A stretch of DNA of 64,000 nt from Polyangia bacterium. Its GTDB lineage: Bacteria; Myxococcota_A; Polyangia; Nannocystales; Nannocystaceae. Numbering within the stretch: position 1 is the first letter of the stretch; each line of letters starts with the position of its first letter. The notes under the pieces are model-generated. The model was not told the origin of the DNA and ran no database searches. It saw only the letters and a list, made by a program, of their open reading frames with translations. Below, in pieces: positions 1 to 9,331 of the stretch. The DNA is taken from contig JAUIFF010000001.1 in the NCBI GenBank assembly GCA_030429545.1, positions 1,275,599-1,339,598 of the forward strand, read 5' to 3'. A program made the translations under genes and the position numbers.

Positions 1-621
1 ACCGGCCCGTGCCGCACCAACTGCACAACCTGCGACTGCCAGGGCAACGACGTGATGGGCATGACCTGCGCCGACCTCGATGGCTTTGCCTGTGGCGCAC
101 TCGCCTGCGCGGGATGTGACTTCGACACCAGTGATTGCTCAAGCCCAGTGCCGCCTGACTTCAACGGCGAGGTTGGCCCCGAGTTCGACGATGGCTGCTG
201 GCTGCAGTGCGGCGGGTACCTCGACATGCCAGGCGGCGATGACGTTCCACTGTTTTGGGGCGAGGGCTGTACCGGTTCCGACTACAACCGCGTTCGCATC
301 GCTTGCGGAGCCGATGTCAACAACTACCGGGTGATCACCGTCGAGAAGAACGTGTTCAAGGACCTGCTCAACGCCTACCCCGAAACCGGTTTGATCTCCG
401 AGTTCTTCGACCAAGATGGCACACCCTACATGACGCAAAACCAGATCTACGCGGAAGGCAACAACCCCAACACCGGACGGAGCTGGTGGGGCAACGGAAG
501 TGGCTGCAACGAGAATTCCCTGAATACGACAATCAACAACGTCTGTAGCTGGGAAGTCTCCAACTGCTTCGGCCAGGGGCTCAACGGCAACCGTTACCTG
601 TGGGTCTACGTCGCGCCGTAG
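1..621 (+). CDS. Secreted cysteine-rich hypothetical protein, 5' end missing
   Basis: The reading frame is open from the first base of the window to a TAG at 619-621, so the start lies outside. The visible 206 residues are rich in cysteine (CRTNCTTCDC near the edge, then spaced Cys pairs), Asn, Gly and Trp, and end in LWVYVAP. This composition fits an exported, disulfide-bonded protein, probably the C-terminal part of a lipoprotein with a Thr-rich linker like others in this window. I recognise no catalytic motif. A perfect 13-bp hairpin follows the stop. Identity as a coding region is secure; function is unknown. Confidence 0.8.
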   Translation, partial: TGPCRTNCTTCDCQGNDVMGMTCADLDGFACGALACAGCDFDTSDCSSPVPPDFNGEVGPEFDDGCWLQCGGYLDMPGGDDVPLFWGEGCTGSDYNRVRIACGADVNNYRVITVEKNVFKDLLNAYPETGLISEFFDQDGTPYMTQNQIYAEGNNPNTGRSWWGNGSGCNENSLNTTINNVCSWEVSNCFGQGLNGNRYLWVYVAP

Positions 622-636
622 TGCGATTTGAATTTG

Positions 637-671
637 AGTGCTGCAGCAACTAAATCGTTTGCTGCAGCACT
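637..671. terminator. 13-bp hairpin between convergent genes
   Basis: AGTGCTGCAGCAA at 637-649 is the perfect inverse of 659-671, with a 9-base loop. It lies between the stops of two convergent genes and could serve both strands. There is no long T-run on either side, so the intrinsic terminator role is inferred from position and stem strength. Confidence 0.6.
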
Positions 672-690
672 GGGGTGACCGAACGGGCTG

Positions 691-2016
691 CTAGAGGTCT
701 GAAAACGAAAGTTCGGAGGATTCGTCGGGCGCGAGCCGGATCATCGAACTTGCACTGCTGCCACCGGGCGGTCGAAGCTTGCGAAGCATGGGGTCAACGT
801 GGCGGTTGAGCTGGGCCTCAACCCCCGATCCCAGGGTTGCGCCGGCACTAAACACCGCAAAGCAGCAGTACTCGTAGAGCCATTCCTTGACGTAGTCCTG
901 CAAGTCACCGGTCCCTACCAGGGCCGCTGCGTTTTTCAACAGCTGCTCGGAACCTAGGCTGCCATCGTCGAACGGCCCCGCGTGGGCAAACAGGGTGTCG
1001 TAGGGGCCTGCGGCAAAGGCTCGGAGCGCTTCGCGGAAGCGTGTTCCATGGCCGACCGCATCGATTTGTTCATGTACTTGCAATAAAATCGCGTTGGTAA
1101 CTTCGAGCACCTCGGCCGCTCCACCGCGCAGCCGCGGCGGTAAGATGGCAACGAGCTTCGATTGGGCCAGTTTGTAGAGCTGTTTGGTGACCTCAAATTC
1201 GCCTAGGCGAGACTCGCGGCCAATGTCCTCAACACTGCGATCGCCGTTGATATAGGCCCACACCGTGGCGAACTCGTCGCTGATGTCCGGGGCACTCGCA
1301 AGCCGGTCGGGGACGTGTTCAGACGAGGGGATCCGCGGACGGAAGTACTGCATCTCATCCATCCGCGTGACGCAATCCATCAACAGGTTGGTCGCGCTCA
1401 CGGAGTGGGGGAAGGTGATGGCCGCATCGTCGTAGCCATCGAGAAAACAGTACATCCCGTCGTGGGCGGTCAGCATTTTGAATACGATTTCCTCGACCTG
1501 GCGCGCGAGGAATTTGAAAAGCTCCTCGTCGGACAGCAGCTCGAGTTTGACTGCACATACACCGAATCGCTCGCGCGTGGCGTAGGCCCGCCCCATAATC
1601 GCCGGAATATCATCCGACTCGATCGCACCGTACTTAAACAGGATCTGGCCGAGGCGTTCATCGCCGTGGTTGCTGATCGCCCCCTGCACCAGTCCTGCAT
1701 CAAAAAACACACTGCGGCGGGCATCGCCGTCGAGGACCATGAGTTCACCGCGCCACCCGGCCTGGGACAGCAGGCTGACGATATCGCACAACGTACCTGG
1801 TCCTGCGATTTCACCTGCCAGCCGAATTACCCGGCCATCGTCCTGGTCGCGCCGGCCGTCCTCACCGGTGTAGCGCATAAACACCAGATGGTCGGGTGAT
1901 GGAAACATACGAAACGCGCCTACGCGCTGTTTCATGCGTCGCGTCGCGGCGTCGCCGAGCGGGTGGGCGACACCATTGCTGTCGATCCAAACCAGGTCGT
2001 CCTGGGCGTGCTTCAT
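691..2016 (-). CDS. DUF4388 (PATAN-type) domain protein
   Basis: A 441-residue cytoplasmic protein without signal peptide. Residues about 65-140 carry a DUF4388/PATAN pattern: LAGEIAGPGTLCDIVSLLSQ, a G-ELMVLDG core, FFDAGLVQGA and the loop GDERLGQILFKYGAI. In delta-proteobacteria this domain is found in regulatory proteins, often linked to two-component or gliding systems. The C-terminal half is helical and unassigned; a segment near residue 250 (WAYINGDRSVEDI) resembles a second small helical module. The last residues are Ser/Glu rich. A regulatory role is inferred from the family only. Confidence 0.75.
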   Translation of the reverse strand: MKHAQDDLVWIDSNGVAHPLGDAATRRMKQRVGAFRMFPSPDHLVFMRYTGEDGRRDQDDGRVIRLAGEIAGPGTLCDIVSLLSQAGWRGELMVLDGDARRSVFFDAGLVQGAISNHGDERLGQILFKYGAIESDDIPAIMGRAYATRERFGVCAVKLELLSDEELFKFLARQVEEIVFKMLTAHDGMYCFLDGYDDAAITFPHSVSATNLLMDCVTRMDEMQYFRPRIPSSEHVPDRLASAPDISDEFATVWAYINGDRSVEDIGRESRLGEFEVTKQLYKLAQSKLVAILPPRLRGGAAEVLEVTNAILLQVHEQIDAVGHGTRFREALRAFAAGPYDTLFAHAGPFDDGSLGSEQLLKNAAALVGTGDLQDYVKEWLYEYCCFAVFSAGATLGSGVEAQLNRHVDPMLRKLRPPGGSSASSMIRLAPDESSELSFSDL

Positions 2017-2129
2017 AAATCGCGCCTACTCTAACAAGGGAGTGACCGGTCCGGCATCCCGGATCATGCAATCTTTCGCACGCAGGTCGATGCCGCCGAT
2101 GTTGGAATGCCGTCAATGGGCAAAGGCGC

Positions 2130-3626
2130 TCAAATTTCCTCGGCGAGCATCACCAAGACATACTCTCCTGCGGTCGCCACCCCCTCATTGATGTACGTGT
2201 CTAGGCTGACAAAGTAGGTGCCAGGCTCGAGTTCACGCACGATCTGACGATCGTTGCGCTGTAGGCAGCCCTCGGTGGTGGCACTCGCGTCGAGCAAATG
2301 CAGGTCGATGTCGACATCACCGCGGTCGAACACATGCATACGCACCCGGGTGGGTTGTTCGAGGTCGAGGCGGTACACAAACTCCGGCCCTGACTCATCC
2401 TGCTCCGCCATACACCCATCGTAGATATCGAAGTTGGACGACCCGCCCTCGGCGGTGTTGGCATGGTGGGCAAATGGCAAGCCCGGGATGCGATAGGGCG
2501 CATCGAGTGTGCCCTCGCCGGACAATCTCGGGGCGCTGGCATCGGGCGCGTCGGCGTTGTCCGAAATGACCCGACGCAGGCGGTCGAGTGCTTGGAGTGT
2601 GAGGAGGTTGCGAATGGTGTAGCCGTGGGTGAGGCCCTCTTCGGTCATCACACAGGACGCGGGATTTCCCATGGGTGTATATACACTAGGGTGGAGATCG
2701 TCGGCCCCCAAGCCATGGTCGGGAAGGTCAATAAGTTCACGGTAGTAGTCGATAAACGGCACCTGACGCGCCTGGGCAAGGGCGCGTACGGCCTGGTTGT
2801 AACGCGGGACCTTGGCGTCAGCTATCGGGTCGTCGTCGCGTGGCATGATCGAGGACATCACCGGGATCACACCTTGGTCGAGCAGGGCGTCGATGATGTC
2901 CAGCATATTATTTGCATAGCCATATAAATTGTCATAGCCGATGTCGTTGGTTCCATACAGGATCACGGCGTAGCGCGGTTCGATCGCGTCGACCTCCTGT
3001 TGCAGCGGTGAGGGGTCGCCTTCGAGGGCGTGAAAAGCTGCCCAGCCAACCGTTGCCGACAGACTTTCTCTTGTATAAGCATCTTCGCTGTCGCTCACCA
3101 TGGTCGAAAACCAGTCGACGGTGGGGGCGAGCCCGTCGTAGCTTGCAAGGTCGACACCATCGCCCGAAAAACAGTGCATAAACTGCTTGCTCTTGGTGCT
3201 AGAGGCCCCGATTTTGGCGAAGACCGAGTCGTCCCGATCGCTGTTTGAAGCCGCGATCGTGCGTAGGTGCTCGACCACCGTCGGGGTTATGGGTGAATGT
3301 GTACGGTCGTCGGGGTACAACACGGGACCATCCGCCGGGCCATCGGTCTCGCCGTCGGTTTCACCATCTGTCTCACCATCTGTTTCGGTTTCACCCACAG
3401 TCCCGGTGGTTTCGCCCGCGGTCGCATCTTCGGTGGTGGCTTCGGCAGTTGTCAGCCCACCGGCGGTTTCCTCAAAAGTCGTTTCCGACCCGCTGAAACC
3501 GACCGTCTCCCCGGTTTGCGAGGTGTCGAGCGAGTCCATGTCTTCGTCGGCCCCGCAAGCACACGCGAGCAGGGCAACCGAGAACACCGCAAACCGGGAG
3601 GGGGTGAGCATCTTGAAAGCATCCAT
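2130..3626 (-). CDS. SGNH/GDSL-type hydrolase lipoprotein
   Basis: Reading from ATG 3626 gives MDAFKML and then a lipoprotein signal (hydrophobic run to LLACAC), a Thr/Glu/Gly/Asp linker with DGET repeats, and an SGNH hydrolase domain. SGNH landmarks are the block with KIGASST (nucleophile region), YGTNDIGYDN (Asn block) and DDLHPS near the C-terminal part of the domain (Asp/His pair). A further beta-rich segment follows, similar to prepeptidase-type C-terminal domains (dIDLHLLD, LEPGTYFVSLD). The frame is open 22 codons further upstream to 3692, but the signal peptide favours 3626 or 3611. Substrate unknown: an esterase or lipase on the cell surface is plausible. Confidence 0.8.
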   Translation of the reverse strand: MDAFKMLTPSRFAVFSVALLACACGADEDMDSLDTSQTGETVGFSGSETTFEETAGGLTTAEATTEDATAGETTGTVGETETDGETDGETDGETDGPADGPVLYPDDRTHSPITPTVVEHLRTIAASNSDRDDSVFAKIGASSTKSKQFMHCFSGDGVDLASYDGLAPTVDWFSTMVSDSEDAYTRESLSATVGWAAFHALEGDPSPLQQEVDAIEPRYAVILYGTNDIGYDNLYGYANNMLDIIDALLDQGVIPVMSSIMPRDDDPIADAKVPRYNQAVRALAQARQVPFIDYYRELIDLPDHGLGADDLHPSVYTPMGNPASCVMTEEGLTHGYTIRNLLTLQALDRLRRVISDNADAPDASAPRLSGEGTLDAPYRIPGLPFAHHANTAEGGSSNFDIYDGCMAEQDESGPEFVYRLDLEQPTRVRMHVFDRGDVDIDLHLLDASATTEGCLQRNDRQIVRELEPGTYFVSLDTYINEGVATAGEYVLVMLAEEI

Positions 3627-3733
3627 GCGCGCGAAAGCGTATCGCAGATCGCCCAAAGGTCGAGTCCCCAATTGGCATTTTCGCCCGGACACGTGGTTTC
3701 AACAGGTCATCGGAACTCCGGCATAATGACGCG

Positions 3734-5986
3734 GTGAGGCGAATCAAACGCAACCCTTCGATGATGCTCGGCGGCCGCGGTCGCTGGCTGCTAACGGCCG
3801 CTGCCCTGAGCCTTTGCTTGGGTGGATGTAACCGCAACAAACCCAAGACGACCGGCGGTGATGGAGCCGAAGTTGCCCAGCGGACCGGAAGGATGCAAAC
3901 CCCGCCGCGCACACCAGTTGGTGCACAACCGGGTTACCTCGAAGGCGGAGTTTTCTATGCAGCCGTGCGTCCTCACCAGGTGCAGACATGGTTGCAGCAC
4001 ATTCCGATCGAGCCGCGGGCCGCCCGCGACTTGGCCGAGGCCGGCCAGGTGATCGGCATGGATCTGCGCAGCGATAATGTGGCCCAACAGTGGGGTATCG
4101 ACGCCGCTGCCGTGATCAGCATGACGTGGTTTCGTCCGCTGTCGCCCGGCAACATGCGGGATGTACTTGCAAGTGAAAGCTCGAGCGCCAAGCCCGGGGC
4201 GCCTGATCCGTTTGCCGGGATGACGCGGACCGAGGAGGCCAAGGCCAAGGCTGAGGAACAGATGCGAGCTCTCGAGGCGGAGGCCAAACGCGCCCAGGAA
4301 GCCGCAGCCAAGGCCAGACAAGCTGTGGAAGCTGCCCCAGACCCGGGAGCGATGGAGGAGCCGGTTCCCCTTGGCGATGTCGCCTATGAGCCTGACCCAT
4401 TGCCACCGCCACCGCCACCGTCACCGCCACCACCGCACCCGTTGACTTCGAAAGCCGAGGCGCTCGCGTTCCACAGCCGGATCCACGTTCCGGTGACTGA
4501 CCTCGGAGCGTTCAAACGCCAACTCACGGCATTGCCGCGGGAGAGCATGCCGGAGTCTGGGCGCGAGTTGTGTGCATCGTTCAACGGCGAGCTGCTGTGC
4601 TACGCCGATCGCGGGACCGCGGTTTTGGTCCGCGAGGATCAGGGGGCCGTGCTTGTCGACTTTTATGTGTTCCCGATGCGGGCAAAAAATGACTCCAAAG
4701 CACCCGGCCGCGCAGAAGTTGTGCGTACAAGTAGATCGGCCCAACCGGCCCAGTTACCCGTGCTGGCGACACTCGCCGGAGATGCCGTGGGATACCTCGA
4801 CGGCGCGGCGATACCCAAGGCCCACGAGGTGGCCAAGATTGCCTCGGCATTTCGTCGTTTGCAGTGGGACGAGCAGCGAGACGTGGGCGAGAAGTTCAAG
4901 CGGACGATCCGCGATATCACGGCTTTAGAGCAACTACGCGATGTCCGTCGGCTGTTTTCCGGGGTGACGTTTGAGGGCACCGTCGGCGAGCGCGACGTCC
5001 ATCTCACAACCCGGTGGGTGCCAGCCGATGATGATGCCCGCAAACTTTCGGCCGAACTGTTTGAGCGGCCTGACGTCGCGGTGTCTGTGCCGAGCCTCGC
5101 GGCCCTTTGCGACGGCAGTGTGATGTGTATGCGGACCACCGGACTGCCCGACATCAAACGCTTTGGCGAGCTCGCAACCGGTGTGTACGGAGCCAAGGAG
5201 CGCGAGTTTTCGCGGACGCTCAATCACGCCGACGAAATGGCTGCACTCAGCATGTTTGCTGAGACCTGGCCCAATGCCATTGGCGCCGCCCAACGCTGGC
5301 CGGCGATGGAGCTCGAGGGCAAACCCGAAGGCGGGATTATCCTCGGAGTGATCGATGCTGTCAGCCGTATCGAAGGGGCCGGCGGCAGCCTGCGTAGCCT
5401 GCATTTTGGCAAGCGCAACATGGTCCACAGCGACTTTGTGGCCTATCTTCGGCTGCCCAAAAGCGATGCCAACCTGGTGCGCACGATGTTGGCATTTGCC
5501 GAGCTGACCTTCGCCCCAGCGACGGTCGCGGGCATCAACCAAAAGGTTGAGGCGGTGACGATCCCCGACTCAGACATGCCCGCGAGCTTGTACATGATTT
5601 CGGGAGAGCCCCCGGTCAAGGTCACGCGAGATCAAAAAACCGAAGATGTTGAGTTTGGTTGGCTCGCCGTTGCCGATTCGGGGGACCGGATCAGCTGGAT
5701 GTTGACCCAAGCGATGGAAACCACCACACAACCCGCGTTCTACTTTGAAATTCCCAACCTCTGGAACCTGATCGGGAGCTTTCCGGGGGCCCAACGCGAG
5801 GTCAACTTTGCCCGAACATGGTTGAGCGGACAGGCTGTTAAAATCGCTGTCGACGTGGTCGACGGGGCGCCACAGATCGATGCCGCATTTGAGGCTTCGA
5901 CCGCGGCGACGATTGAGCAACCCCTGCCACCGCCCGAGCCTGAGCCCATTCGCGAGATTGCCCCGCCACCACCCCCGGCGACCTAA
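3734..5986 (+). CDS. Large hypothetical lipoprotein with Ala/Glu coiled coil and Pro-rich linkers
   Basis: Starts with GTG at 3734, giving a basic n-region (RRIKRN), a hydrophobic stretch and the lipobox LGGC at about residue 32. ATG codons at 3761 and 3764 are alternatives. Residues about 165-205 form an Ala/Glu/Lys-rich coiled coil; residues about 215-235 are almost only Pro with Asp/Ser. The rest is a mixed alpha/beta region of unknown family with a second Pro/Glu tail at the C-terminus. It is divergent from the SGNH lipoprotein gene, with about 107 bp between starts. I do not recognise the family; it is likely anchored to the periplasmic face of a membrane. Confidence 0.75.
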   Translation: MRRIKRNPSMMLGGRGRWLLTAAALSLCLGGCNRNKPKTTGGDGAEVAQRTGRMQTPPRTPVGAQPGYLEGGVFYAAVRPHQVQTWLQHIPIEPRAARDLAEAGQVIGMDLRSDNVAQQWGIDAAAVISMTWFRPLSPGNMRDVLASESSSAKPGAPDPFAGMTRTEEAKAKAEEQMRALEAEAKRAQEAAAKARQAVEAAPDPGAMEEPVPLGDVAYEPDPLPPPPPPSPPPPHPLTSKAEALAFHSRIHVPVTDLGAFKRQLTALPRESMPESGRELCASFNGELLCYADRGTAVLVREDQGAVLVDFYVFPMRAKNDSKAPGRAEVVRTSRSAQPAQLPVLATLAGDAVGYLDGAAIPKAHEVAKIASAFRRLQWDEQRDVGEKFKRTIRDITALEQLRDVRRLFSGVTFEGTVGERDVHLTTRWVPADDDARKLSAELFERPDVAVSVPSLAALCDGSVMCMRTTGLPDIKRFGELATGVYGAKEREFSRTLNHADEMAALSMFAETWPNAIGAAQRWPAMELEGKPEGGIILGVIDAVSRIEGAGGSLRSLHFGKRNMVHSDFVAYLRLPKSDANLVRTMLAFAELTFAPATVAGINQKVEAVTIPDSDMPASLYMISGEPPVKVTRDQKTEDVEFGWLAVADSGDRISWMLTQAMETTTQPAFYFEIPNLWNLIGSFPGAQREVNFARTWLSGQAVKIAVDVVDGAPQIDAAFEASTAATIEQPLPPPEPEPIREIAPPPPPAT

Positions 5987-6004
5987 GGCCTGAGGAACTT
6001 GAAC

Positions 6005-6964
6005 ATGCTTAATCCCTTAATCAATAGCGCCTGTCCTGCCGTCGCGGTTTTTAGTGTATGTGCACTAACGGCCTGCACCCCGGGTACGTCGACCAGCGAC
6101 GGCTCCGGCACCACGGAAGCAACCTCCGATGGGAGTACGACGCAGACTTCGACACAGACCACCGGCGACACCACCGAAGAGGCGACGACCGACGATTCGG
6201 GTTCGGAGACCGAGCAGGGGACCGACACCACGACGGATGCCACCAGCGATAGCAGCGACAGTGAGACCGATGGGACCACCGGGACCAACAGCTGTCCGCA
6301 AACCGAGGAGTTCGCCTGTTCGCAATACGAAATCGACTGTGAGCAGGTCGACTGTGGTGGTCTCAATTCGCCGTTCGATGAAAATGGCTGTCTGCGTGAT
6401 ACGTGCAACGGCGGCCCTTCATGCGGCGAGGGCATGGAGTGCTACACACCCCTCGACTGGGGCGGATGTGCGTCGAGTGGGCTGTTTTGCAACGACAGCG
6501 AACTACAGATGGCGTGCATCTGCGGGGGTGATGCCGATTGTAACGGCAGCTACTGTGTCCCCCACGAGCTCTATCCGGTGACCGAGTTTGGTGGCGGCCC
6601 CGGACGTTTTGACAACTCCTGTGCCCCCGACGATGGGCCCGCCCACGAGCTCGTCCTGGGCCTCGACCAACAGACCTGTGATGGCATTTTGGCCGGCGAG
6701 TCGTTGCGGATCATCATTCACAGCGGAAACTTCGGCCTGGGCTTTGGCCCGATGCCACCCGATGTGTACGACCTCGAGGGCAACGGGTTTGTGTTTTACG
6801 ACAACGGCATGGACCCGCCAGAGTCGAGCGATGTCGGGTTTGTCGAAATCGACGCTTGGGATGCCACTGTGACCGGTTCGTACAAGGTCTGGGTGGGCGA
6901 CAAGGTGTTTGTAGGCGAGTTCTCCGACATTCCCTACTGCGATGGCAATCCGATGTGCGGGTAG
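6005..6964 (+). CDS. Cys-rich lipoprotein with Thr/Asp/Ser linker
   Basis: ATG 6005 is chosen because TGAGGA at 5991-5996 lies 8 bases upstream; the TTG at 5999 is too close. The protein begins with a lipoprotein signal ending in LTAC, followed by about 65 residues of Thr/Ser/Asp/Glu linker and a Cys-rich domain of about 230 residues (many paired cysteines, CICGG, CNGSYC). The layout matches surface lipoproteins common in Nannocystineae. The C-terminal part, after the Cys-rich section, is beta-rich (GSYKVWVGDKVFVGEF). No enzymatic motif seen. Probably translated just downstream of the preceding lipoprotein gene, 18 bp away. Confidence 0.75.
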   Translation: MLNPLINSACPAVAVFSVCALTACTPGTSTSDGSGTTEATSDGSTTQTSTQTTGDTTEEATTDDSGSETEQGTDTTTDATSDSSDSETDGTTGTNSCPQTEEFACSQYEIDCEQVDCGGLNSPFDENGCLRDTCNGGPSCGEGMECYTPLDWGGCASSGLFCNDSELQMACICGGDADCNGSYCVPHELYPVTEFGGGPGRFDNSCAPDDGPAHELVLGLDQQTCDGILAGESLRIIIHSGNFGLGFGPMPPDVYDLEGNGFVFYDNGMDPPESSDVGFVEIDAWDATVTGSYKVWVGDKVFVGEFSDIPYCDGNPMCG

Positions 6965-6978
6965 CTTGAACCACTAAA

Positions 6979-7004
6979 AGAGGGTGCACATACATGCACC
7001 CTTT
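6979..7004. terminator. Terminator hairpin whose loop region carries the repeated decamer
   Basis: GGGTGCA (6982-6988) pairs with TGCACCC (6995-7001), extended by A-T and G-T pairs; the loop is CATACA. It lies between convergent genes. The decamer TGCACATACA (6985-6994) is part of the stem and loop, so this terminator may have been built from or colonised by the repeated motif. Confidence 0.65.
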
Positions 7005-7023
7005 GGGTCATCAACTCGGAAAC

Positions 7024-7557
7024 TTAGAGCTGGCCGCAATCGGCGATGACAACGTCCTGCAGCGGGCGGTCACGCGGGCCAGTTGCCGAGCGCTCGATCG
7101 CCTCGACAATCTCGTAGCCGTTGACGACCTCACCAAACACGACATGCCGCCCGTCGAGGTGCGGGGTGGGGACGGTGGTGATGAAAAACTGGGAGCCGTT
7201 GGTGTTGGGCCCGGCATTCGCCATCGACAGCAGACCCTTGCGGTCGTGCTTGCCAGCCTTGCCGCGGAAGCTTTCGTCGGCAAATCGATCGCCGTAGATC
7301 GACTCGCCGCCGGTGCCGTTGCCACGGGTAAAGTCGCCACCCTGGCACATGAAGCCACGGATCACCCGGTGGAAGGTCGAACCCTTGTAGTGCAGTGGTT
7401 TTCCCGACTGACCCGTACCTTTTTCGCCGGTGCAAAGCGCACGAAAGTTGTCGGCTGTCCGGGGGACCGTGTCGGCATAGAGCTCGAACTCGATCCGGCC
7501 CTTGGGCGTGCCACCAATGGAGATGTCGAAGTATACGCGGGGATTTGAGTTACTCAT
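7024..7557 (-). CDS. Cyclophilin-type peptidyl-prolyl cis-trans isomerase
   Basis: About 177 residues from ATG 7557 ([11 protein letters not shown]), preceded by a purine-rich GGGAGAAAG. All cyclophilin A landmarks are present: [15 protein letters not shown] with the catalytic Arg, [25 protein letters not shown] and the loop [12 protein letters not shown]. It catalyses proline cis-trans isomerisation; with no signal peptide it should be cytoplasmic. The upstream in-frame extension to 7617 is not needed for the fold. The sequence is closer to eukaryotic-like cyclophilins ([18 protein letters not shown]) than to short bacterial PpiB, as is seen in several myxobacteria. Confidence 0.93.
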   Translation of the reverse strand: MSNSNPRVYFDISIGGTPKGRIEFELYADTVPRTADNFRALCTGEKGTGQSGKPLHYKGSTFHRVIRGFMCQGGDFTRGNGTGGESIYGDRFADESFRGKAGKHDRKGLLSMANAGPNTNGSQFFITTVPTPHLDGRHVVFGEVVNGYEIVEAIERSATGPRDRPLQDVVIADCGQL

Positions 7558-7662
7558 GGGACTCGCTTTCTCCCGCGTTGTACTGCGGTCGCGTGCGCTT
7601 GGGATGCGACAAAGCACACTCCGAACGCGTTCGCCCGTGGTTTTTCTCGCGTCCGGAGGCGC

Positions 7663-8379
7663 CTATTTGGAGCTGCTGCGGTTGTCGGTCAGAACCTTGA
7701 TGCCGGCGAGAATTGTGGAGGCCAAACTACCGGCGAGCAGCGTCACTACCCCCATCGCGCCACCGTTGAGGGCCGATTGTAGAGTTCCGAGTTGCTCCCC
7801 GACACCGTGGTCGACCAACACCCGTAGGCAAAGTTCGCCGAGCACCAATCCGACCGCTGCGAGCACGATAAGGGCCAAAAACCCCGGGAGCCAGCGGGCA
7901 GGGGCCGTGAGCACCCGCAGGACCGGCAAGAAGATTTTTGTCGCCGCCAGGTAATTTGAAAAGCCCATCCCCACGCTCATCATCAAGAAAAACTTGAGCC
8001 GGGTCCAAAGAGGCCACGATGCGGGCGGGTGGGGGTTGATGATCCCAAACTCCAGGTTCCAAAACTGCAGGGCGACGATCGAGAGGTAGGTGAAGGCCAG
8101 CGTGATCGAGGCACGCACCGACCAGGCGTCGATCTGCATCCATAGGGGGAAGTCGGACTTCTTGCCCGCGAGCAACTGACTGACGACAAATGCCTCGATC
8201 AGGATCAGGGGAAAGTGTATCAGCAACAATGTTGTCTCGATCGACGACGGCACCATCAGGGCAATCGCGTCAAACCGGCTGACAACGGCAACAAAGTGGA
8301 TCGGCACGGTCAGGAAAAACAGCGGCGCCACGGCTCGGGCAAAACTCTGCGCGTGCTGTTGCTTGTCCTTGTTACCCAT
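7663..8379 (-). CDS. Polytopic membrane protein of unknown function
   Basis: 238 residues with about six hydrophobic segments (for example PLFFLTVPIHFVAVV, TTLLLIHFPLILIEAFVV, ITLAFTYLSIVALQFW, FLALIVLAAVGLVLG, and a final Gly/Ala-rich helix). The N-terminus is short and basic. No conserved motif of a transporter or enzyme is visible. It lies 20 bp downstream of the ThiE-like gene on the same strand and 105 bp upstream of the cyclophilin gene, so the three may share a transcript. Confidence 0.7.
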   Translation of the reverse strand: MGNKDKQQHAQSFARAVAPLFFLTVPIHFVAVVSRFDAIALMVPSSIETTLLLIHFPLILIEAFVVSQLLAGKKSDFPLWMQIDAWSVRASITLAFTYLSIVALQFWNLEFGIINPHPPASWPLWTRLKFFLMMSVGMGFSNYLAATKIFLPVLRVLTAPARWLPGFLALIVLAAVGLVLGELCLRVLVDHGVGEQLGTLQSALNGGAMGVVTLLAGSLASTILAGIKVLTDNRSSSK

Positions 8380-8399
8380 GCCGGGCGAAGCCTACTCGA

Positions 8400-9092
8400 T
8401 CACCGCTGCCGCCGGCTAGTTATGCTCGTTTCGACAGCCACGACCAGCCGGGCGAGGTTGGCCACGGTAGCTTGACGGCCGAAGAATGCATCGATGCCCG
8501 CCAGTCCCCAGGCGCCGGCCGACAGACATTGCGAGGCGGTTTTGTAGTTGACCCCGCCGAGGGCCAAGACCCGGGGAGCAACCTCGACCCAGGCGCGCAA
8601 CATCGCCAGCCCGGCCCCGTGTTTGGTGCGCCCCAGCTGCTGGGTTGTTGGTGTAAACACCGGGGCCGCGCAGACATAGGAGGCGGGGTGCTCGAAAGCC
8701 GGTGCCGGGCGTCCATGTTGCGAGCATCCGACCCAAAGTCTTTCTTGCTGATACAACATAGACCTTGCTGATACAATATTTTGTGGGCTCGGGTCGCCCT
8801 TGAGTTGGATGCCCGCGAGCCCGAGATTTCGACAGACCTCGACAGCCTCGGCGACGTCCGACTGTGCAGTTGAAACCAGTGCGGGAACCCCTTGCGATTG
8901 AACAGCGCGCAGCAGTGCATGTAGCCGCCCAGCGACCGAGGCCAGGGGGCGCGCACCCGGACTACGCAGCAAAACCGCCATCCGAGGCAGGGCCCCGGCC
9001 TCGCGCCAACGGTCAACCACACGCACGTTGACCTCACCCGTTGGCGGGGTAATCGCCAGCATTCGCGGAATGTCTTGGGGTGGGGCCGCCAT
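8400..9092 (-). CDS. ThiE/TenI-family protein (thiamine phosphate synthase-like)
   Basis: From ATG 9092 (MAAPPQDIP) about 230 residues follow a TIM-barrel of the ThiE/TenI family: GIQLKGD (phosphate/pyrimidine binding strand), VGCSQHG (counterpart of the VGVSxHs strand), AAPVFTPT (counterpart of the pvFpT strand) and LGGVNYKTA...GAWGLAGIDAFF at the end. Classical ThiE catalytic residues are only partly recognisable, so it may be a TenI-like paralogue. The gene contains a 20-bp direct repeat (8744-8777) that inserts or replaces residues around the SMLYQQ segment. The frame is open to 9176, but that extension lacks family similarity. Confidence 0.72.
   Translation of the reverse strand: MAAPPQDIPRMLAITPPTGEVNVRVVDRWREAGALPRMAVLLRSPGARPLASVAGRLHALLRAVQSQGVPALVSTAQSDVAEAVEVCRNLGLAGIQLKGDPSPQNIVSARSMLYQQERLWVGCSQHGRPAPAFEHPASYVCAAPVFTPTTQQLGRTKHGAGLAMLRAWVEVAPRVLALGGVNYKTASQCLSAGAWGLAGIDAFFGRQATVANLARLVVAVETSITSRRQR
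8744..8777. repeat. Two 20-bp-spaced copies of CTTGCTGATACAA
   Basis: CTTGCTGATACAA starts at 8744 and again at 8764, exactly 20 bp apart. Each contains TGCTGATACA, a one-mismatch form of the window-wide decamer TGYANNTRCA. The duplication lies within the ThiE/TenI-like gene, so it alters the encoded protein only locally. Confidence 0.7.
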
Positions 9093-9331
9093 CGGATTGC
9101 TCGTTGATGCGCAGTGTGAGAGATCCAGGTCACAATTCCTACTGCGCGCATTCTTCGCACGTGAAGTCCAGATCACAGCGTTGCGATTTCCCCCCAGGTG
9201 TTGCTTTTCAGCAACAGTGCCCTAGCTGTTCAGATTTGGCAGCTTTCATAATTACTACATATATTAACAACTAGTTATGACAGAGTGTTCTTGAGCTCAA
9301 ATTGGCCCGTCTCGTGCATAAATAACTAGGC
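9093..9331 (+). promoter_or_regulatory. AT-rich divergent intergenic region upstream of the Crp/Fnr gene
   Basis: About 240 bp between the minus-strand ThiE-like gene and the plus-strand regulator. The part from 9235 to 9330 is clearly more AT-rich than its surroundings and holds several TA-rich hexamers (ATATTAAC, AACTAGTTATG, CATAAATAAC). It very likely contains the promoter of the regulator, and possibly an autoregulatory site, but I cannot assign a single -35/-10 pair with confidence. Confidence 0.45.
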
